Origin: Candidatus [Bacteroides] periocalifornicus
GTDB taxonomy: Bacteria; Bacteroidota; Bacteroidia; Bacteroidales; CAJPTX01
Direction: 5' to 3'
Length of the DNA stretch: 64,000 nt
Assembly (NCBI GenBank): GCA_001421095.1
Contig: LIIK01000006.1
Coordinates: 1 to 64,000 of the forward strand
The notes below the pieces were generated by a model. That model saw only the letters and a program-made list of their open reading frames with translations. It made no database searches and was not told where the DNA came from. This document shows positions 42,360 to 51,848 of this stretch, one piece after another. Both the position numbers and the translations under genes were made by a program. The first letter of the stretch is position 1; the number at the start of each line of letters is the position of its first letter.

Positions 42360-45300
42360 TGGCAAGCATGAGAAGAGTTGTGCTACTAATCTTCGCTACC
42401 CTGTGGGCCTTCGCGGCGCTGGGGCAGCAGCATACCGTCACCGGGGTGGTGACGAGCGCGGAGGACGGGCAGCCGCTCCCGCAGCTCTCGGTGGCGCTGA
42501 AGGGAACGACGCAGGGCGTGGTTACCGACCTAGAGGGGCGCTACCGCATCACGGTGCCGGGCCCAGAGGCGGTGCTGCAGTTCGTCTACATGGGCATGGC
42601 GACCCAGGAGATCACCGTGGGCGACCGCACCGAGCTCAACGTGGTGATGCAGCCCGGCGATGTGGCCATAGACCAGGCAGTGGTGGTGGGCTATGGCACC
42701 GTGCGTAAAAGTGAACTCACAGGAGCTGTGGCCTCTGTGGACAAGGAGAAGTTGCAGAATGTACCCGTTACCGACATGGTGCAGGCCATGCAGGGGAAAA
42801 TAGCGGGGGTACAGGTCCTGAGCACCAACGGACGTGCTGGGAGCGATATGCAGATATCTATTCGTGGTACGGGTTCTCTGTCTGCCAGCCAGAGCCCGCT
42901 CTATGTGATTGATGGGGTTCCCATGTCTTCTATGTCCTCGGTGGCACCCGAAGACGTTCAAAGCATCGAGATCCTCAAGGACGCTGCCTCGGCTGCTATC
43001 TATGGTTCTCGCGCCAGCAATGGGGTGGTGCTTATCACCACCAAGCGTGGCGAGTACACAGGCAATGGCCATATCACGGTGAATTCGACTTTTGGGATTC
43101 AGCAACCCGTGAAGCTCCCCAAGCTGTTGAATGCTGCGGAGTATAAAATGATTCACGACGTGGCACGCGCAAACTATATGGCCGACATTGCGAGTGGATT
43201 GGAGAGGGCTCCAAGGAATCCCAAAATCCTTGATCCGTTGCCCGATCCTAAGTACGATATCAACTACATGAAGCTGGTGCTACGCAGTTTCTCTAAGTAC
43301 CACAGCCATACCGTGAATATGGATGGTGGCAATGAGTCGACTCGCTACTTCATCTCGGGGAATTTCATGCAGCAGGAAGGGATTGTTAAGCTGGATGAAT
43401 TCCAGCGTTTCCGCATGCGCTCGAATGTGGATCACAAGTTCAATCGCTACTTGAAAGTGGGTTTGAATGCCAACGGTCGGATTGTGCATGGCGTGGGGGT
43501 AGCTGGAGACAACAATGTCTATTCACCTTGGAGTGCAGCCATGAATGCCCGCCCAGATACCAACCCCTACGATGATGAGGGGAAGGTGTATCCAACCCCA
43601 GGCTTCACCAATCCGTTAGGAGCTTTCCAGCGCGATAATTCAACTGACACCAAAGCGCTGAACGGCACCTTCAACTTTGAGGTTACCCCCATCGAGGGGC
43701 TTGTATGGCACTCTACCTACACGGGTGGATTTTCCACGCAGAGCTTCCATAACTTTGACCCACCGTCAAGCCTTAGAGGAACGGTCAATAAGATTCCTAA
43801 AGGGTTCGCTGTTTACATGACAGACATCCAGATGATCTACCAGCTAGAGAATACGGTAAACTACTCTGGGATTGCCTTTGACGACAAGTTCAGCTATACG
43901 GCGCTAGTGGGGCATTCGTTCTACAAGTCGATGCTTGAGCATTCTGAGGTAGGAGGAGAAGGCTTCTCCACTGACGATATCAAATGGCTGGATGCGGCAG
44001 GCAAGATTACGGGGGGGGGGAGCAATCGCTCTAGCTCTGCGCTGGAATCCTACTTCTCCCGTCTGCAGCTAGGGTGGGATAGGAAGTACAACCTCATGCT
44101 CTCGATACGTGCCGATGGAACATCTCGCTTTGCCAAGAAGAATCGCTGGGGCGTTTTCCCGGCGGCTTCGGCAGGCTGGAATCTACACGAAGAGGAATTC
44201 ATGAAGTTCGGTTGGCTCAATGAGCTGAAAGTCAGAGTATCATATGGGCTCACAGGTAACCAGGCTGGTATCTCAACCAATTTGGCTCAAGATCTGCTCG
44301 CGGGTGGCTATAACCAGGGGGGGAGAGCGGGCTTAGCAGCCAGGAGGCTCTACAATCCCAATCTTCATTGGGAAAAGGGCCATTCGGCCAATATCGGGAT
44401 TGATTTTTCCGCACTGGATAATCGTATCGACTTCAGCGTAGATCTTTACCATAAGATCACCACAGATCTACTCTACGCGATCAATGTTCCCCAGGAGTCA
44501 GGCTATACGACCATGGCTTCCAATGATGGTGGTAAAATCCGCAACCGCGGTGTGGAAGTGAGTGTGAATGGTGTACCCTACCAAAGCGAAGATCGCAAGA
44601 TTCGCTGGACTGTATCGGCCAATTTCACCTACAACGAGAACCGTGTGCTAGAGCTTGGCAACAAGAAGGGGTATTACACCACGGGCTTTGCCAGCATTGT
44701 AAAGCAAGGGCATCCTCTTGGGAGCTTCTACCTTCTAGAGGCTTTGGGGATAGCGAAGGAGCCTTATTACTACTCGTCCTATGTGGATGAAAATGGGCGC
44801 GTACAGCAGAAGGTGGTTCAGCCTGGGGATGTGATCTATCGCGACGTGAATGGCGATGGGAAGATTGACGATAATGACAATGTGCTTTTCCGTGGTGGCG
44901 TGGCGCCAATATTTGGGGGATTCAGCACGGCACTCGATTGCTATGGTTTCGATCTATCGCTGAATTTCCAGTATGCTATTGGGCGTAAAATCTACGCGAT
45001 GTATCGTGAAGATCAACGCACCGGCGCGCCTAAAGGGGGCCCATCATACTCGCATAACATGGATAAAGGGCAGCTGGATTACTGGTCTCCCAGCAACCCC
45101 AATGCGAAAAATCCGAGGCCTTACCTCAATGGGACTGCTGCTACGTGGAATAACCTACGGAGCAGTCGCAACCTCGAGAAGGGTGACTACCTACGTTGCC
45201 AAGACATCACGCTCGGTTACACATTTACTAAAACGTTCAAGATTCCATACATTCAGCAGCTACGGCTCTACGCGCAGGTTCGCAATGCCTTCACGGTAAC

Positions 45301-45421
45301 TCCATACACCGGGCTGGATCCCGAGGGGCAGAATGATACCGATCCGGTTTATGCCGGGTTTGATCAGCATGGGATACCCAATATGCGTGTCTATGCCGTT
45401 GGCCTTAACATCAAATTCTAA
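42359..45421 (+). CDS. SusC/RagA-family TonB-dependent outer-membrane receptor (2)
   Basis: About 1020 aa from ATG 42359 (MASMRRVVLLIFATLWAFAA signal peptide); an in-frame ATG at 42332 lies nine codons upstream but would put a charged stretch before the signal. Carboxypeptidase-regulatory-like domain, then VVVGYGTVRKSELTGAVAS, plug (SIRGTGSLSASQSPLYVID, DAASAAIYGSRASNGVVLIT) and a barrel ending AVGLNIKF. N-terminal ~110 residues are nearly those of the other SusC; the barrels are unrelated at the sequence level. 19 bp before the SusD gene. Confidence 0.95.
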   Translation: MASMRRVVLLIFATLWAFAALGQQHTVTGVVTSAEDGQPLPQLSVALKGTTQGVVTDLEGRYRITVPGPEAVLQFVYMGMATQEITVGDRTELNVVMQPGDVAIDQAVVVGYGTVRKSELTGAVASVDKEKLQNVPVTDMVQAMQGKIAGVQVLSTNGRAGSDMQISIRGTGSLSASQSPLYVIDGVPMSSMSSVAPEDVQSIEILKDAASAAIYGSRASNGVVLITTKRGEYTGNGHITVNSTFGIQQPVKLPKLLNAAEYKMIHDVARANYMADIASGLERAPRNPKILDPLPDPKYDINYMKLVLRSFSKYHSHTVNMDGGNESTRYFISGNFMQQEGIVKLDEFQRFRMRSNVDHKFNRYLKVGLNANGRIVHGVGVAGDNNVYSPWSAAMNARPDTNPYDDEGKVYPTPGFTNPLGAFQRDNSTDTKALNGTFNFEVTPIEGLVWHSTYTGGFSTQSFHNFDPPSSLRGTVNKIPKGFAVYMTDIQMIYQLENTVNYSGIAFDDKFSYTALVGHSFYKSMLEHSEVGGEGFSTDDIKWLDAAGKITGGGSNRSSSALESYFSRLQLGWDRKYNLMLSIRADGTSRFAKKNRWGVFPAASAGWNLHEEEFMKFGWLNELKVRVSYGLTGNQAGISTNLAQDLLAGGYNQGGRAGLAARRLYNPNLHWEKGHSANIGIDFSALDNRIDFSVDLYHKITTDLLYAINVPQESGYTTMASNDGGKIRNRGVEVSVNGVPYQSEDRKIRWTVSANFTYNENRVLELGNKKGYYTTGFASIVKQGHPLGSFYLLEALGIAKEPYYYSSYVDENGRVQQKVVQPGDVIYRDVNGDGKIDDNDNVLFRGGVAPIFGGFSTALDCYGFDLSLNFQYAIGRKIYAMYREDQRTGAPKGGPSYSHNMDKGQLDYWSPSNPNAKNPRPYLNGTAATWNNLRSSRNLEKGDYLRCQDITLGYTFTKTFKIPYIQQLRLYAQVRNAFTVTPYTGLDPEGQNDTDPVYAGFDQHGIPNMRVYAVGLNIKF

Positions 45422-45439
45422 TTAGGAGGAGCGTTAGCA

Positions 45440-46636
45440 ATGAAGAAGAAGAATTTTATAGCGTTGCTTGCGGTAGGGTGCCTTCTACTTCCGTCCCTAT
45501 TCTCGAGCTGCTCAAAGGAACTCGATATCCATTCTGAGGTCGCTATTGATGCCAATACTAAACTCTCGCCAGAGGTGGAAGAAGCCCTCCTGGTTGGGCT
45601 TTATCAATGTATCATGTCTCCATCTAGGCAAGGCTATTGGAACATCATGACCTCCGAAATATTCAGCGATAACCTAGAGTTGCTGAATGCCCAGTGGTTT
45701 CAGGTTCAGAATATGTTCAACCACGAGATTCCAGCCAATGATATCTTGCTCAGCTATAGCTATTTTGGGTACTACACCGCTATAAGCCGTGCGAATAAAA
45801 TCATTAGCCGGAGTGCATCGGAGGCGGTGAAGGCCAAGGCTCGCTACTGCCGCGCCTTAAGCTACCTTCGTCTTTACGATATTTTCACAGAGGCTCCTAT
45901 AGCCCGTGAAACCGACGATCCCAAAGCGCTGCTACCCAAGGCCTCCCCAGACGATCTATTTGCCTACATGATTGAGGACCTGAAGGTTGCGGCGGAAAGT
46001 GCGCCCGAATTTCAGAAAGGTGGTTTCACTGCTCCTACCCGTGAGGCGGCGTGGGCTCTACTTGCCCGCATCTACTACCTGATGGATAACAAAGCTGAGG
46101 CTGGGCAGTGGGCTGAGCGGGTCATCAGTTCGAGGAGTTTTACCATTGCGGAAAATCCTGCGCAGTACGATGGAGAGCTGATTTTTGCACTTAGAGGTAC
46201 GAAGCAAGACGGAGATGGGGCTTGGGGGGCGATAATGTCATCTTCCCTCATCAGCTGGAACTGCTTTGGGGTGAGCCAGAGCCTCTATGATCTCGTAAAG
46301 CCAGGCGATAAACGTAGCGTACTCTTCAGGAAGGAAAAGATTACGAGCGACGGTGCTACAGCCATATTCTCTACGAAGTACTCTAGGGAAGAGGATTCCG
46401 ATCTTATCATATCGCGTATATCTGAGATGTACCTTATCTCAGCCTGGGCGGGGAATGCAGCGCGTCTTACCGATTTTCAAAAAGTAAGGAACTCACACCT
46501 TTCGCTTGCGGATGAACGTCGGCTAGAGCTATCGTTTGAGTGGTGTCGCTGGCTAGATCTTAAAAAGGCGGGTGAAACCTACCGGCCACCCTATCCACAG
46601 CGGGCCGCAGAGGAAAATCCTAATCTAAATAACTAG
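45440..46636 (+). CDS. SusD/RagB-family surface lipoprotein (2)
   Basis: 398-aa, small for SusD proteins (commonly about 500). Lipobox LFSSC (Cys24). Recognisable helices: EVEEALLVGLYQCI, YYTAISRANKII, KARYCRALSYLRLYDIF and REAAWALLARIYYLMDNKAEA, and the C-terminal SRISEMYLISAWAG with DERRLELSFEWCRWLDLKK. Partner of SusC2. Terminator 19 nt downstream. Confidence 0.9.
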   Translation: MKKKNFIALLAVGCLLLPSLFSSCSKELDIHSEVAIDANTKLSPEVEEALLVGLYQCIMSPSRQGYWNIMTSEIFSDNLELLNAQWFQVQNMFNHEIPANDILLSYSYFGYYTAISRANKIISRSASEAVKAKARYCRALSYLRLYDIFTEAPIARETDDPKALLPKASPDDLFAYMIEDLKVAAESAPEFQKGGFTAPTREAAWALLARIYYLMDNKAEAGQWAERVISSRSFTIAENPAQYDGELIFALRGTKQDGDGAWGAIMSSSLISWNCFGVSQSLYDLVKPGDKRSVLFRKEKITSDGATAIFSTKYSREEDSDLIISRISEMYLISAWAGNAARLTDFQKVRNSHLSLADERRLELSFEWCRWLDLKKAGETYRPPYPQRAAEENPNLNN

Positions 46637-46654
46637 GATTTTGATAGAAAGTGT

Positions 46655-46685
46655 AAGAGCCCGGCAGCCTAGCTGCCGGGCTCTT
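46655..46685 (+). terminator. Terminator of the second susC-susD pair
   Basis: AAGAGCCCGGCAGC (46655-46668), CTA loop, GCTGCCGGGCTCTT (46672-46685): a perfect 14-bp stem with the GCCCGGCAG core shared with 41975-42000. Confidence 0.85.
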
Positions 46686-46924
46686 GCGTTGCGTGGCTCC
46701 CTGTGGGTATGCTGAGTAATTGACTTGAAGAGGGCGCTGGGATAAATCTAAATGGCATGGCTATCTGAATCGTTACGATCTTCGGTAATCGTAAGGATCC
46801 CTTCAAAGTGTTCTGAATGGGAGAGGAGCTACCAGGGAGGTGTATGTGGGGCTTTTCGGCGGTCTTCCCAAGTGGCCCTGGATGCTGGGTGAATGTCTAG
46901 CTACAGATTCCCCCGGATTCCCCG

Positions 46925-46955
46925 CTTGGCGTTTCCCGAAAAATCCCTACCTTTG
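46925..46955 (+). promoter_or_regulatory. Promoter of the Usp-rdgB operon
   Basis: CTTG (46925-46928), 19 nt and TACCTTTG (46948-46955), 22 nt before the ATG at 46978. It argues against the longer in-frame start at 46840. Confidence 0.75.
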
Positions 46956-46977
46956 CGCAACCATTAATGTAACCTAT

Positions 46978-47883
46978 ATGAACGTTCCTCCTTCGGAAGG
47001 ATCAGACCATTGCCAATGCGAGAGGGATTCTAATCCGTTGGCAGACCCCCACTTGCGCAATGCGCAGAGAGGTAAGCTACCCACAATACTAGTACCCACA
47101 GAGTTTACGCCAGAGTGCGACTACGCGCTGGAGCTGGCGGTGCTGCTGGCCGAGCGTTCTTCAGCCTCGCTCACGGTGCTGCATATCCCCGAGCCAGGGG
47201 AGGATACTGCAGGAGCGCAGCAGCAGCTGGCCCATTTCACCCACGAGGTGCCTAACGACCTCCCCCTGAGGGTGCTGACGGTACCCGGAGAGGTGGCGGA
47301 AACCATAGCACGGGTGGCTGTAGATGAATCGGCGGAGTTCATAGTGCTGGGCTCTGAGCAGGTGGGAGACCCCGAGGGGCAAAAGCAATCGGAGACGCTG
47401 CGCATATTCCGCTATGGCACTGTGCCCTTTATAGTGGTGCAGAGGCCGCTACCCCGTAAGAAGCTGGAGGATATAGTGCTCCCGATAGACTACACCGATG
47501 CCAAGGGGGGCGATACGAGCTGGATTCCCGCGCTGTGCCGTAGCTATGCTCCCATGTTCCACCTGGTGCTCCCCTCGGTGAATGAGCCCGAGCTCCTAGA
47601 GCGCCTGGAGCTGAACCTGGAGCGAACGCTAGGGCTACTCGAGAGGCTGGGGGCGCGCTGGGTGCGCTACGATGTTCCGGGGCGCGATGAATTCTCCATA
47701 GAGGTGCTGGGCTACTGCCAAGAGGTGGAGGCCGATATGGTGGTGGTATCGTCTACGCCTGATCCCCGTCGTCCCGATCGCTACATGCTCGAACCGCATG
47801 AACGCCACCTGATCCAAGAGGCGGGCGATGTGCCAGTGCTGATAGTGAATCCTAGCCAAACCGCCCAGCCGTGCGAGAGTTGA
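46978..47883 (+). CDS. Universal stress protein with two Usp domains
   Basis: About 301 aa. Domain 1 (about 30-165): TILVPTEFTPECDYALEL, LTVLHIPEPG, EFIVLGS and YGTVPFIVVQ. Domain 2 (about 170-300): DIVLPIDYTDAKG, VRYDVPG, ADMVVVSSTPD and AGDVPVLIVN. The ATP-binding G-2x-G-9x-G pattern is degenerate, so a non-ATP-binding type is likely. Overlaps rdgB by 13 nt; promoter at 46925-46955. Confidence 0.87.
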   Translation: MNVPPSEGSDHCQCERDSNPLADPHLRNAQRGKLPTILVPTEFTPECDYALELAVLLAERSSASLTVLHIPEPGEDTAGAQQQLAHFTHEVPNDLPLRVLTVPGEVAETIARVAVDESAEFIVLGSEQVGDPEGQKQSETLRIFRYGTVPFIVVQRPLPRKKLEDIVLPIDYTDAKGGDTSWIPALCRSYAPMFHLVLPSVNEPELLERLELNLERTLGLLERLGARWVRYDVPGRDEFSIEVLGYCQEVEADMVVVSSTPDPRRPDRYMLEPHERHLIQEAGDVPVLIVNPSQTAQPCES

Positions 47884-48449
47884 TATTTGCCACCCACAAT
47901 GCCCATAAGGTGCAGGAGGTAGCCTCTCTGCTCAAGGGGGTGTGCCTCCTGCGAACTGCCACCGAGGCTGGGATTACCGAGCCGATACCCGAGGAGCGTG
48001 ACACCCTCAGCGGCAATGCGTGGCAGAAGGCCGAGTTCGTATGGATGCGGACGGGGCGTGATTCCTTCGCCGACGATACGGGGCTGGAGGTGGAGGCTCT
48101 GGACGGTGCGCCGGGTGTGTATTCTGCTCGTTATGCGGGGCCTAGCTGCTCGTTTGCCGACAATATGGCTAAGCTACTTCGCGAAATGCGGGGTATCGCC
48201 AATCGTAAAGCCTGTTTTCGGACGGTAATCGCATTGATTATTGGCGGGGTTCGACATGAATTTGAGGGGAGGGTAGACGGGGAGATCCTAGAGCAGCCCA
48301 CGGGAGAGGGGGGCTTTGGGTACGATGCGGTATTTCGCCCCCAGGGGTATGAACTCTCATTTGCCCAGATGCCGTTAGAGGTGAAGAACTCCCTGAGCCA
48401 TAGGGGGCGTGCTGTTGAGAAGATGAGGGCATTCTTATCTGAACTCTAG
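47871..48449 (+). CDS. rdgB: XTP/dITP diphosphatase (RdgB/HAM1)
   Basis: 192-aa house-cleaning enzyme hydrolysing non-canonical purine triphosphates. GTG start at 47871 inside the Usp gene. Motifs FATHNAHKVQEV (nucleotide site), DDTGLEVEALDGAPGVYSARYAG (metal-binding Asp), GEGGFGYDAVFRPQG and SLSHRGRAV. The overlap implies translational coupling with Usp. Confidence 0.95.
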   Translation: MRELIFATHNAHKVQEVASLLKGVCLLRTATEAGITEPIPEERDTLSGNAWQKAEFVWMRTGRDSFADDTGLEVEALDGAPGVYSARYAGPSCSFADNMAKLLREMRGIANRKACFRTVIALIIGGVRHEFEGRVDGEILEQPTGEGGFGYDAVFRPQGYELSFAQMPLEVKNSLSHRGRAVEKMRAFLSEL

Positions 48450-48509
48450 GGGTTTATCGGGCAGAGAGTTTCTCCTGCGCTAACTAGATCTGGAGCTTTT
48501 ACTGAATCG

Positions 48510-48517
48510 TATTTTTG
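48510..48517 (+). promoter_or_regulatory. Possible -7 box upstream of porZ
   Basis: TATTTTTG fits TAnnTTTG; about 125 nt upstream of the porZ ATG at 48643. No clear -33 box. Confidence 0.35.
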
Positions 48518-48642
48518 AAGGATGACTGAGGGTGTGCAGGGAAAGTTCAGAGCAAGTTGCGCTTAGGTTTGCAGCGTTGCGTTTTGGACGTTTTCGACAT
48601 TTTCGGTTAAGGGTTTCATTAGCATCTGTTATAGAACCACCC

Positions 48643-50928
48643 ATGCGTTTCTCCTTGCGATCGCTTTTCCTGGCCATTTGGCTGCTGATAGCCGGGCTAT
48701 GTGCCGCCCAGTCGCAGTGGTGGGGGTGGACAGATCACCTTTCCTACTCGTGCGGGGTGGCGCTCTACCCGGGCAAGGAGGGCATCACGCTGCAAACTCC
48801 TGCTACATTGCTGCGCTATAATTGCGCTGCGGGCAGTGTGGAACGCCTGTCATGCGTGGGGGGGCTATCAGGATCTAGCATAGCTGCGAGTTGCTACGAT
48901 CCCCAGGCAGATCTTCAGGTGGTGGCCTACACTGACGGGGTGCTAGATTTCTTGGTGGGCAGGCGTCTTACCACATTGCGCACGCTGGCTGAGGATCTTG
49001 CTACAGGGGCTATGGATTCACTGCTCAGCGTGGCGGTGTGGGGTGATAGGGTGTATGTCCTATCGCGCACTCGGGTGGTGGAGATTGACCCGAGCATTCC
49101 CCAGGTGCTGGGCAGCTATAGGGTGTGGAATCCTGCTACTGATGCTGAGTGCAAGCTTTACACCTTTGTGGTGCGCAATGGTGGAATGCTAGTAGCCACG
49201 AGCGATGGTATATACCGGGCTAAGCTCCCGCTGAAATCTCCTACGGAGTTTGCACCATTCCTGCTGCAGGGGCACCAAGTGCTCGATTTTGCGTATGACA
49301 CTATGGGGCACATGTTGGCCTACACGTCCAATGGCGTGGATAGCTCTCTGCGAGTAGGCACGCTGCTCGATACGTGGGATGTGCTGCCGAATAGCCGTTT
49401 GGGGCGTTTTTATTCGCTCTTGTCTGGAGGGGGGAAGTTCTACTACACGAATGGTGAACGGGTGTGCTCGGTGGAGCATGGGGGAGCGGTATCGATACTC
49501 TGGGACGATGCGCCGCAACCCGTAGACAAAAAGCTCGAGCCAGCCGCCCTGCTCCTAGATGGTGAGCTTCAGCTCTACCTAGCCAGCCGTAAGAAGGGGC
49601 TAGTAATGCTAGTTGGTGGAGAGGCTAAGGCTCTATACGCCAGCACCCCCCAGTTTTCCACTGCCTATAGGGTAGCCCCTTTAGGCGAGCGTGGCTTTGT
49701 GGTTACTGCCGGCGGTTATAGTCGTGATGGCAAGCAGCTTAACCGCCCATTCCAATTTTACCTAGAGGTTGGTAATCAGCATACTACGGTGTATGCCCCC
49801 GATGCCCATGATGCTGGGGCTGTGGCCGTGCTGGATGCCGACGGTATGCGCTATTTAGTAGCCACGTCAGATGCGGGGGTTTTTGAGTATCAGGGAGAGA
49901 AACGAATTGCAGTGCACAATGCCCTTTCTGGTGCTATACCCTCGTTGCCCAATGGGAATGTCAGCCCGGTGGTCGACCTGCTGGTAACCCCCAGCGGTGA
50001 GTGGTGGATGGTGGCTGGTGAAAATTCTAATAGGCTGGTGTATAGATCGGCGCAGGGCGAATGGAGAAATTTTCCCCTGCCAGGTGGGATGTCTGGAAAG
50101 GCGAGCCGTATGACATTGGCGCCAAGTGGGCAGATCTGGGTAGCTTCGCCTTCTGTGGAGATGCTCATGGCGATAGATCCGTCTGCATACGTAGCTTCGT
50201 CTGGCGTGCAGGGCTACTCGCTCCTGCGGGTTCTGGCACCACCGCTCAACAGCCTAGCTACGCCAACGCAGGTGGGGGTTGACACGCAGGGAAACCTGTG
50301 GGCTGCCACTTCGCATTGGCTGCTCTCCACGGGCGATTACGCTTCGCTGTTGCCAAAGCCGGGGAGCGTACCATCCAGTGTCAACTCTAAGATTTTCAAT
50401 GCCACTTGGGGGGAAGAGGAGGCTTTAAGCTGCCTGTTCGTTGATCCCGGCGACCAGGTGTGGTGCGCCTCTTGGGCTGGGACTCTTTACCACACAGATC
50501 CTCTAGAGAAGTCGATAGTGCGGATGCGCTACGATAATTCCCCTCTGCCCAAGGCTGCCATACACGATTTGGCGTTCAGGCCGACAGACGGCACGCTATT
50601 CATCGCCACAGAGGCTGGATTGCTAGCCTATAGGAGTGGGGCACTACCTCCAGCAGAGAGCTACAACGATGTGCGTATCTACCCCAACCCTGTACGCCCA
50701 GAATTCCAAGGTCGGGTAACGATAGACGGCCTGCTCTCCAGAACCACGGTGAAGATTACCGATGCTGCTGGCCGATTGGTACGGCATCTTACCAGCGATG
50801 GTGGTCGTTGTGAGTGGGATCTCCGCAACGATAGGGGGAATGAGGTAACTACGGGTGTATACCTTGTGTTCTGTGTGGATAGCCAGGGGAATCATACCCA
50901 GGTAGCCAAGGTGGCTGTGGTAAGGTGA
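48643..50928 (+). CDS. porZ: PorZ-like type IX secretion system protein (beta-propeller)
   Basis: About 761 aa from ATG 48643 (signal peptide MRFSLRSLFLAIWLLIAGLC, cleaved near AAQSQ). N-terminal WTDHLSYSCGVALYPG and repeated propeller blades with two-component-regulator-propeller patterns (e.g. DTQGNLWAATSHWLL, LAPSGQIWVASPS, VDPGDQVWCASWAG), and a C-terminal sorting-domain-like region (VRIYPNPVRPEFQG, then TTGVYLVF). PorZ is a surface component of the T9SS attachment complex that takes part in A-LPS conjugation. Adjacent to recO, an order I recall for porZ. Size near the 776 aa of P. gingivalis PorZ. Confidence 0.75.
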   Translation: MRFSLRSLFLAIWLLIAGLCAAQSQWWGWTDHLSYSCGVALYPGKEGITLQTPATLLRYNCAAGSVERLSCVGGLSGSSIAASCYDPQADLQVVAYTDGVLDFLVGRRLTTLRTLAEDLATGAMDSLLSVAVWGDRVYVLSRTRVVEIDPSIPQVLGSYRVWNPATDAECKLYTFVVRNGGMLVATSDGIYRAKLPLKSPTEFAPFLLQGHQVLDFAYDTMGHMLAYTSNGVDSSLRVGTLLDTWDVLPNSRLGRFYSLLSGGGKFYYTNGERVCSVEHGGAVSILWDDAPQPVDKKLEPAALLLDGELQLYLASRKKGLVMLVGGEAKALYASTPQFSTAYRVAPLGERGFVVTAGGYSRDGKQLNRPFQFYLEVGNQHTTVYAPDAHDAGAVAVLDADGMRYLVATSDAGVFEYQGEKRIAVHNALSGAIPSLPNGNVSPVVDLLVTPSGEWWMVAGENSNRLVYRSAQGEWRNFPLPGGMSGKASRMTLAPSGQIWVASPSVEMLMAIDPSAYVASSGVQGYSLLRVLAPPLNSLATPTQVGVDTQGNLWAATSHWLLSTGDYASLLPKPGSVPSSVNSKIFNATWGEEEALSCLFVDPGDQVWCASWAGTLYHTDPLEKSIVRMRYDNSPLPKAAIHDLAFRPTDGTLFIATEAGLLAYRSGALPPAESYNDVRIYPNPVRPEFQGRVTIDGLLSRTTVKITDAAGRLVRHLTSDGGRCEWDLRNDRGNEVTTGVYLVFCVDSQGNHTQVAKVAVVR

Positions 50929-50977
50929 TAATTTCACGGTGAATGGCGTGGAAGGGTTAGCTTGATTATAGGCGCAG

Positions 50978-51712
50978 ATGGCCGTACAGTCTTACACGGA
51001 GGCGGTGGTCTTACGGGTGCGTCCTTGGGGAGAGGGGGGGCACCTTGTAGACGTATTTACCCCTGATAGCGGGATTCTAACGCTGGTGAAACGGGGCGGG
51101 CGAATGGCTAATCAAGGGGTGCGTCTGCCGGCCATTGTTTACCCGTTGGCTTGGCTTCGGGTGAACTACAGTGTGCGCAGGGGCGAGGCTACGATAGCCA
51201 CTCTGACGGATGCAGAGCCGGTGAAAAGCTATTCTCGCCTAGTACAGAATCCTGCAAGGGTGGCTGTGGCGCTCTACGTTGCCGATCTGCTGCTAGCACT
51301 GGGCGCTACGCTGATAGCAGCTCCTGAGCTATTCGATTTTACCACGGCACTTGGCCAGCGGCTAGATGATGAAGAGGCTAAGATTGCGCTCTTACCCTTA
51401 GCATTTACGGTTCAGACGGCAGATTATCTAGGCTATCGGCCAGCTGGAGAGTACGGTGAGGAGACGCCTTACTTTGACCTGGAGGAGGGCTGTTTTTGCC
51501 CGGCACGTCCAATAGGTGGACGAGGGCTTGATGCAGAGGAGGCGGCGGCGCTGTGCAGAGTATTGCAGGGTGGCATTGATACGCCAGCAGCTGCAGTGCC
51601 TAAGCAGCTAAGGCCTAGGTTACTGCGAAGGGCGATTCAGTATCTACGGGTGCACACGGGGCTTCCTCTCGAATTGAAAAGCCTAGGGGTGCTAGAGCAG
51701 ATGTTTGGGTGA
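50978..51712 (+). CDS. recO: DNA repair protein RecO
   Basis: 244-aa recombination mediator. N-terminal OB fold (YTEAVVLRVRPWGEGGHLVDVFTPDSGILTLVKRG), then helical domain (RVAVALYVADLLLA, GYRP) and a C-terminal LELKSLGVLEQMFG. The four zinc cysteines of many RecO proteins are mostly absent; only two Cys remain in the EEGCFCPARP region. 49 bp after porZ. Confidence 0.9.
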   Translation: MAVQSYTEAVVLRVRPWGEGGHLVDVFTPDSGILTLVKRGGRMANQGVRLPAIVYPLAWLRVNYSVRRGEATIATLTDAEPVKSYSRLVQNPARVAVALYVADLLLALGATLIAAPELFDFTTALGQRLDDEEAKIALLPLAFTVQTADYLGYRPAGEYGEETPYFDLEEGCFCPARPIGGRGLDAEEAAALCRVLQGGIDTPAAAVPKQLRPRLLRRAIQYLRVHTGLPLELKSLGVLEQMFG

Positions 51713-51848
51713 AATTCCCCCTTATTCAAAGTTATGGGGTGGCGGAGAATGTGGAATTTCAACTTTCAGCATACAGAGCGACGTTGCACAGCAAGCCGAG
51801 CTGTTGTAGTGATTAGCGAGCCCCGTTAAAGGATTTTCAAAAGGAACC

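Larger units (their letters stand above)
46637..46977. other. Gap between susD2 and the Usp gene
   Basis: About 340 bp: the terminator of susD2, then no recognised gene, then the Usp promoter at 46925-46955. Confidence 0.6.

Noticed and set aside
37346..46636. A full polysaccharide utilisation locus
   Set aside because: Only two susC-susD pairs are present; no glycoside hydrolase, lyase, SusE/F-like or regulator gene is adjacent, so a glycan substrate is not supported.
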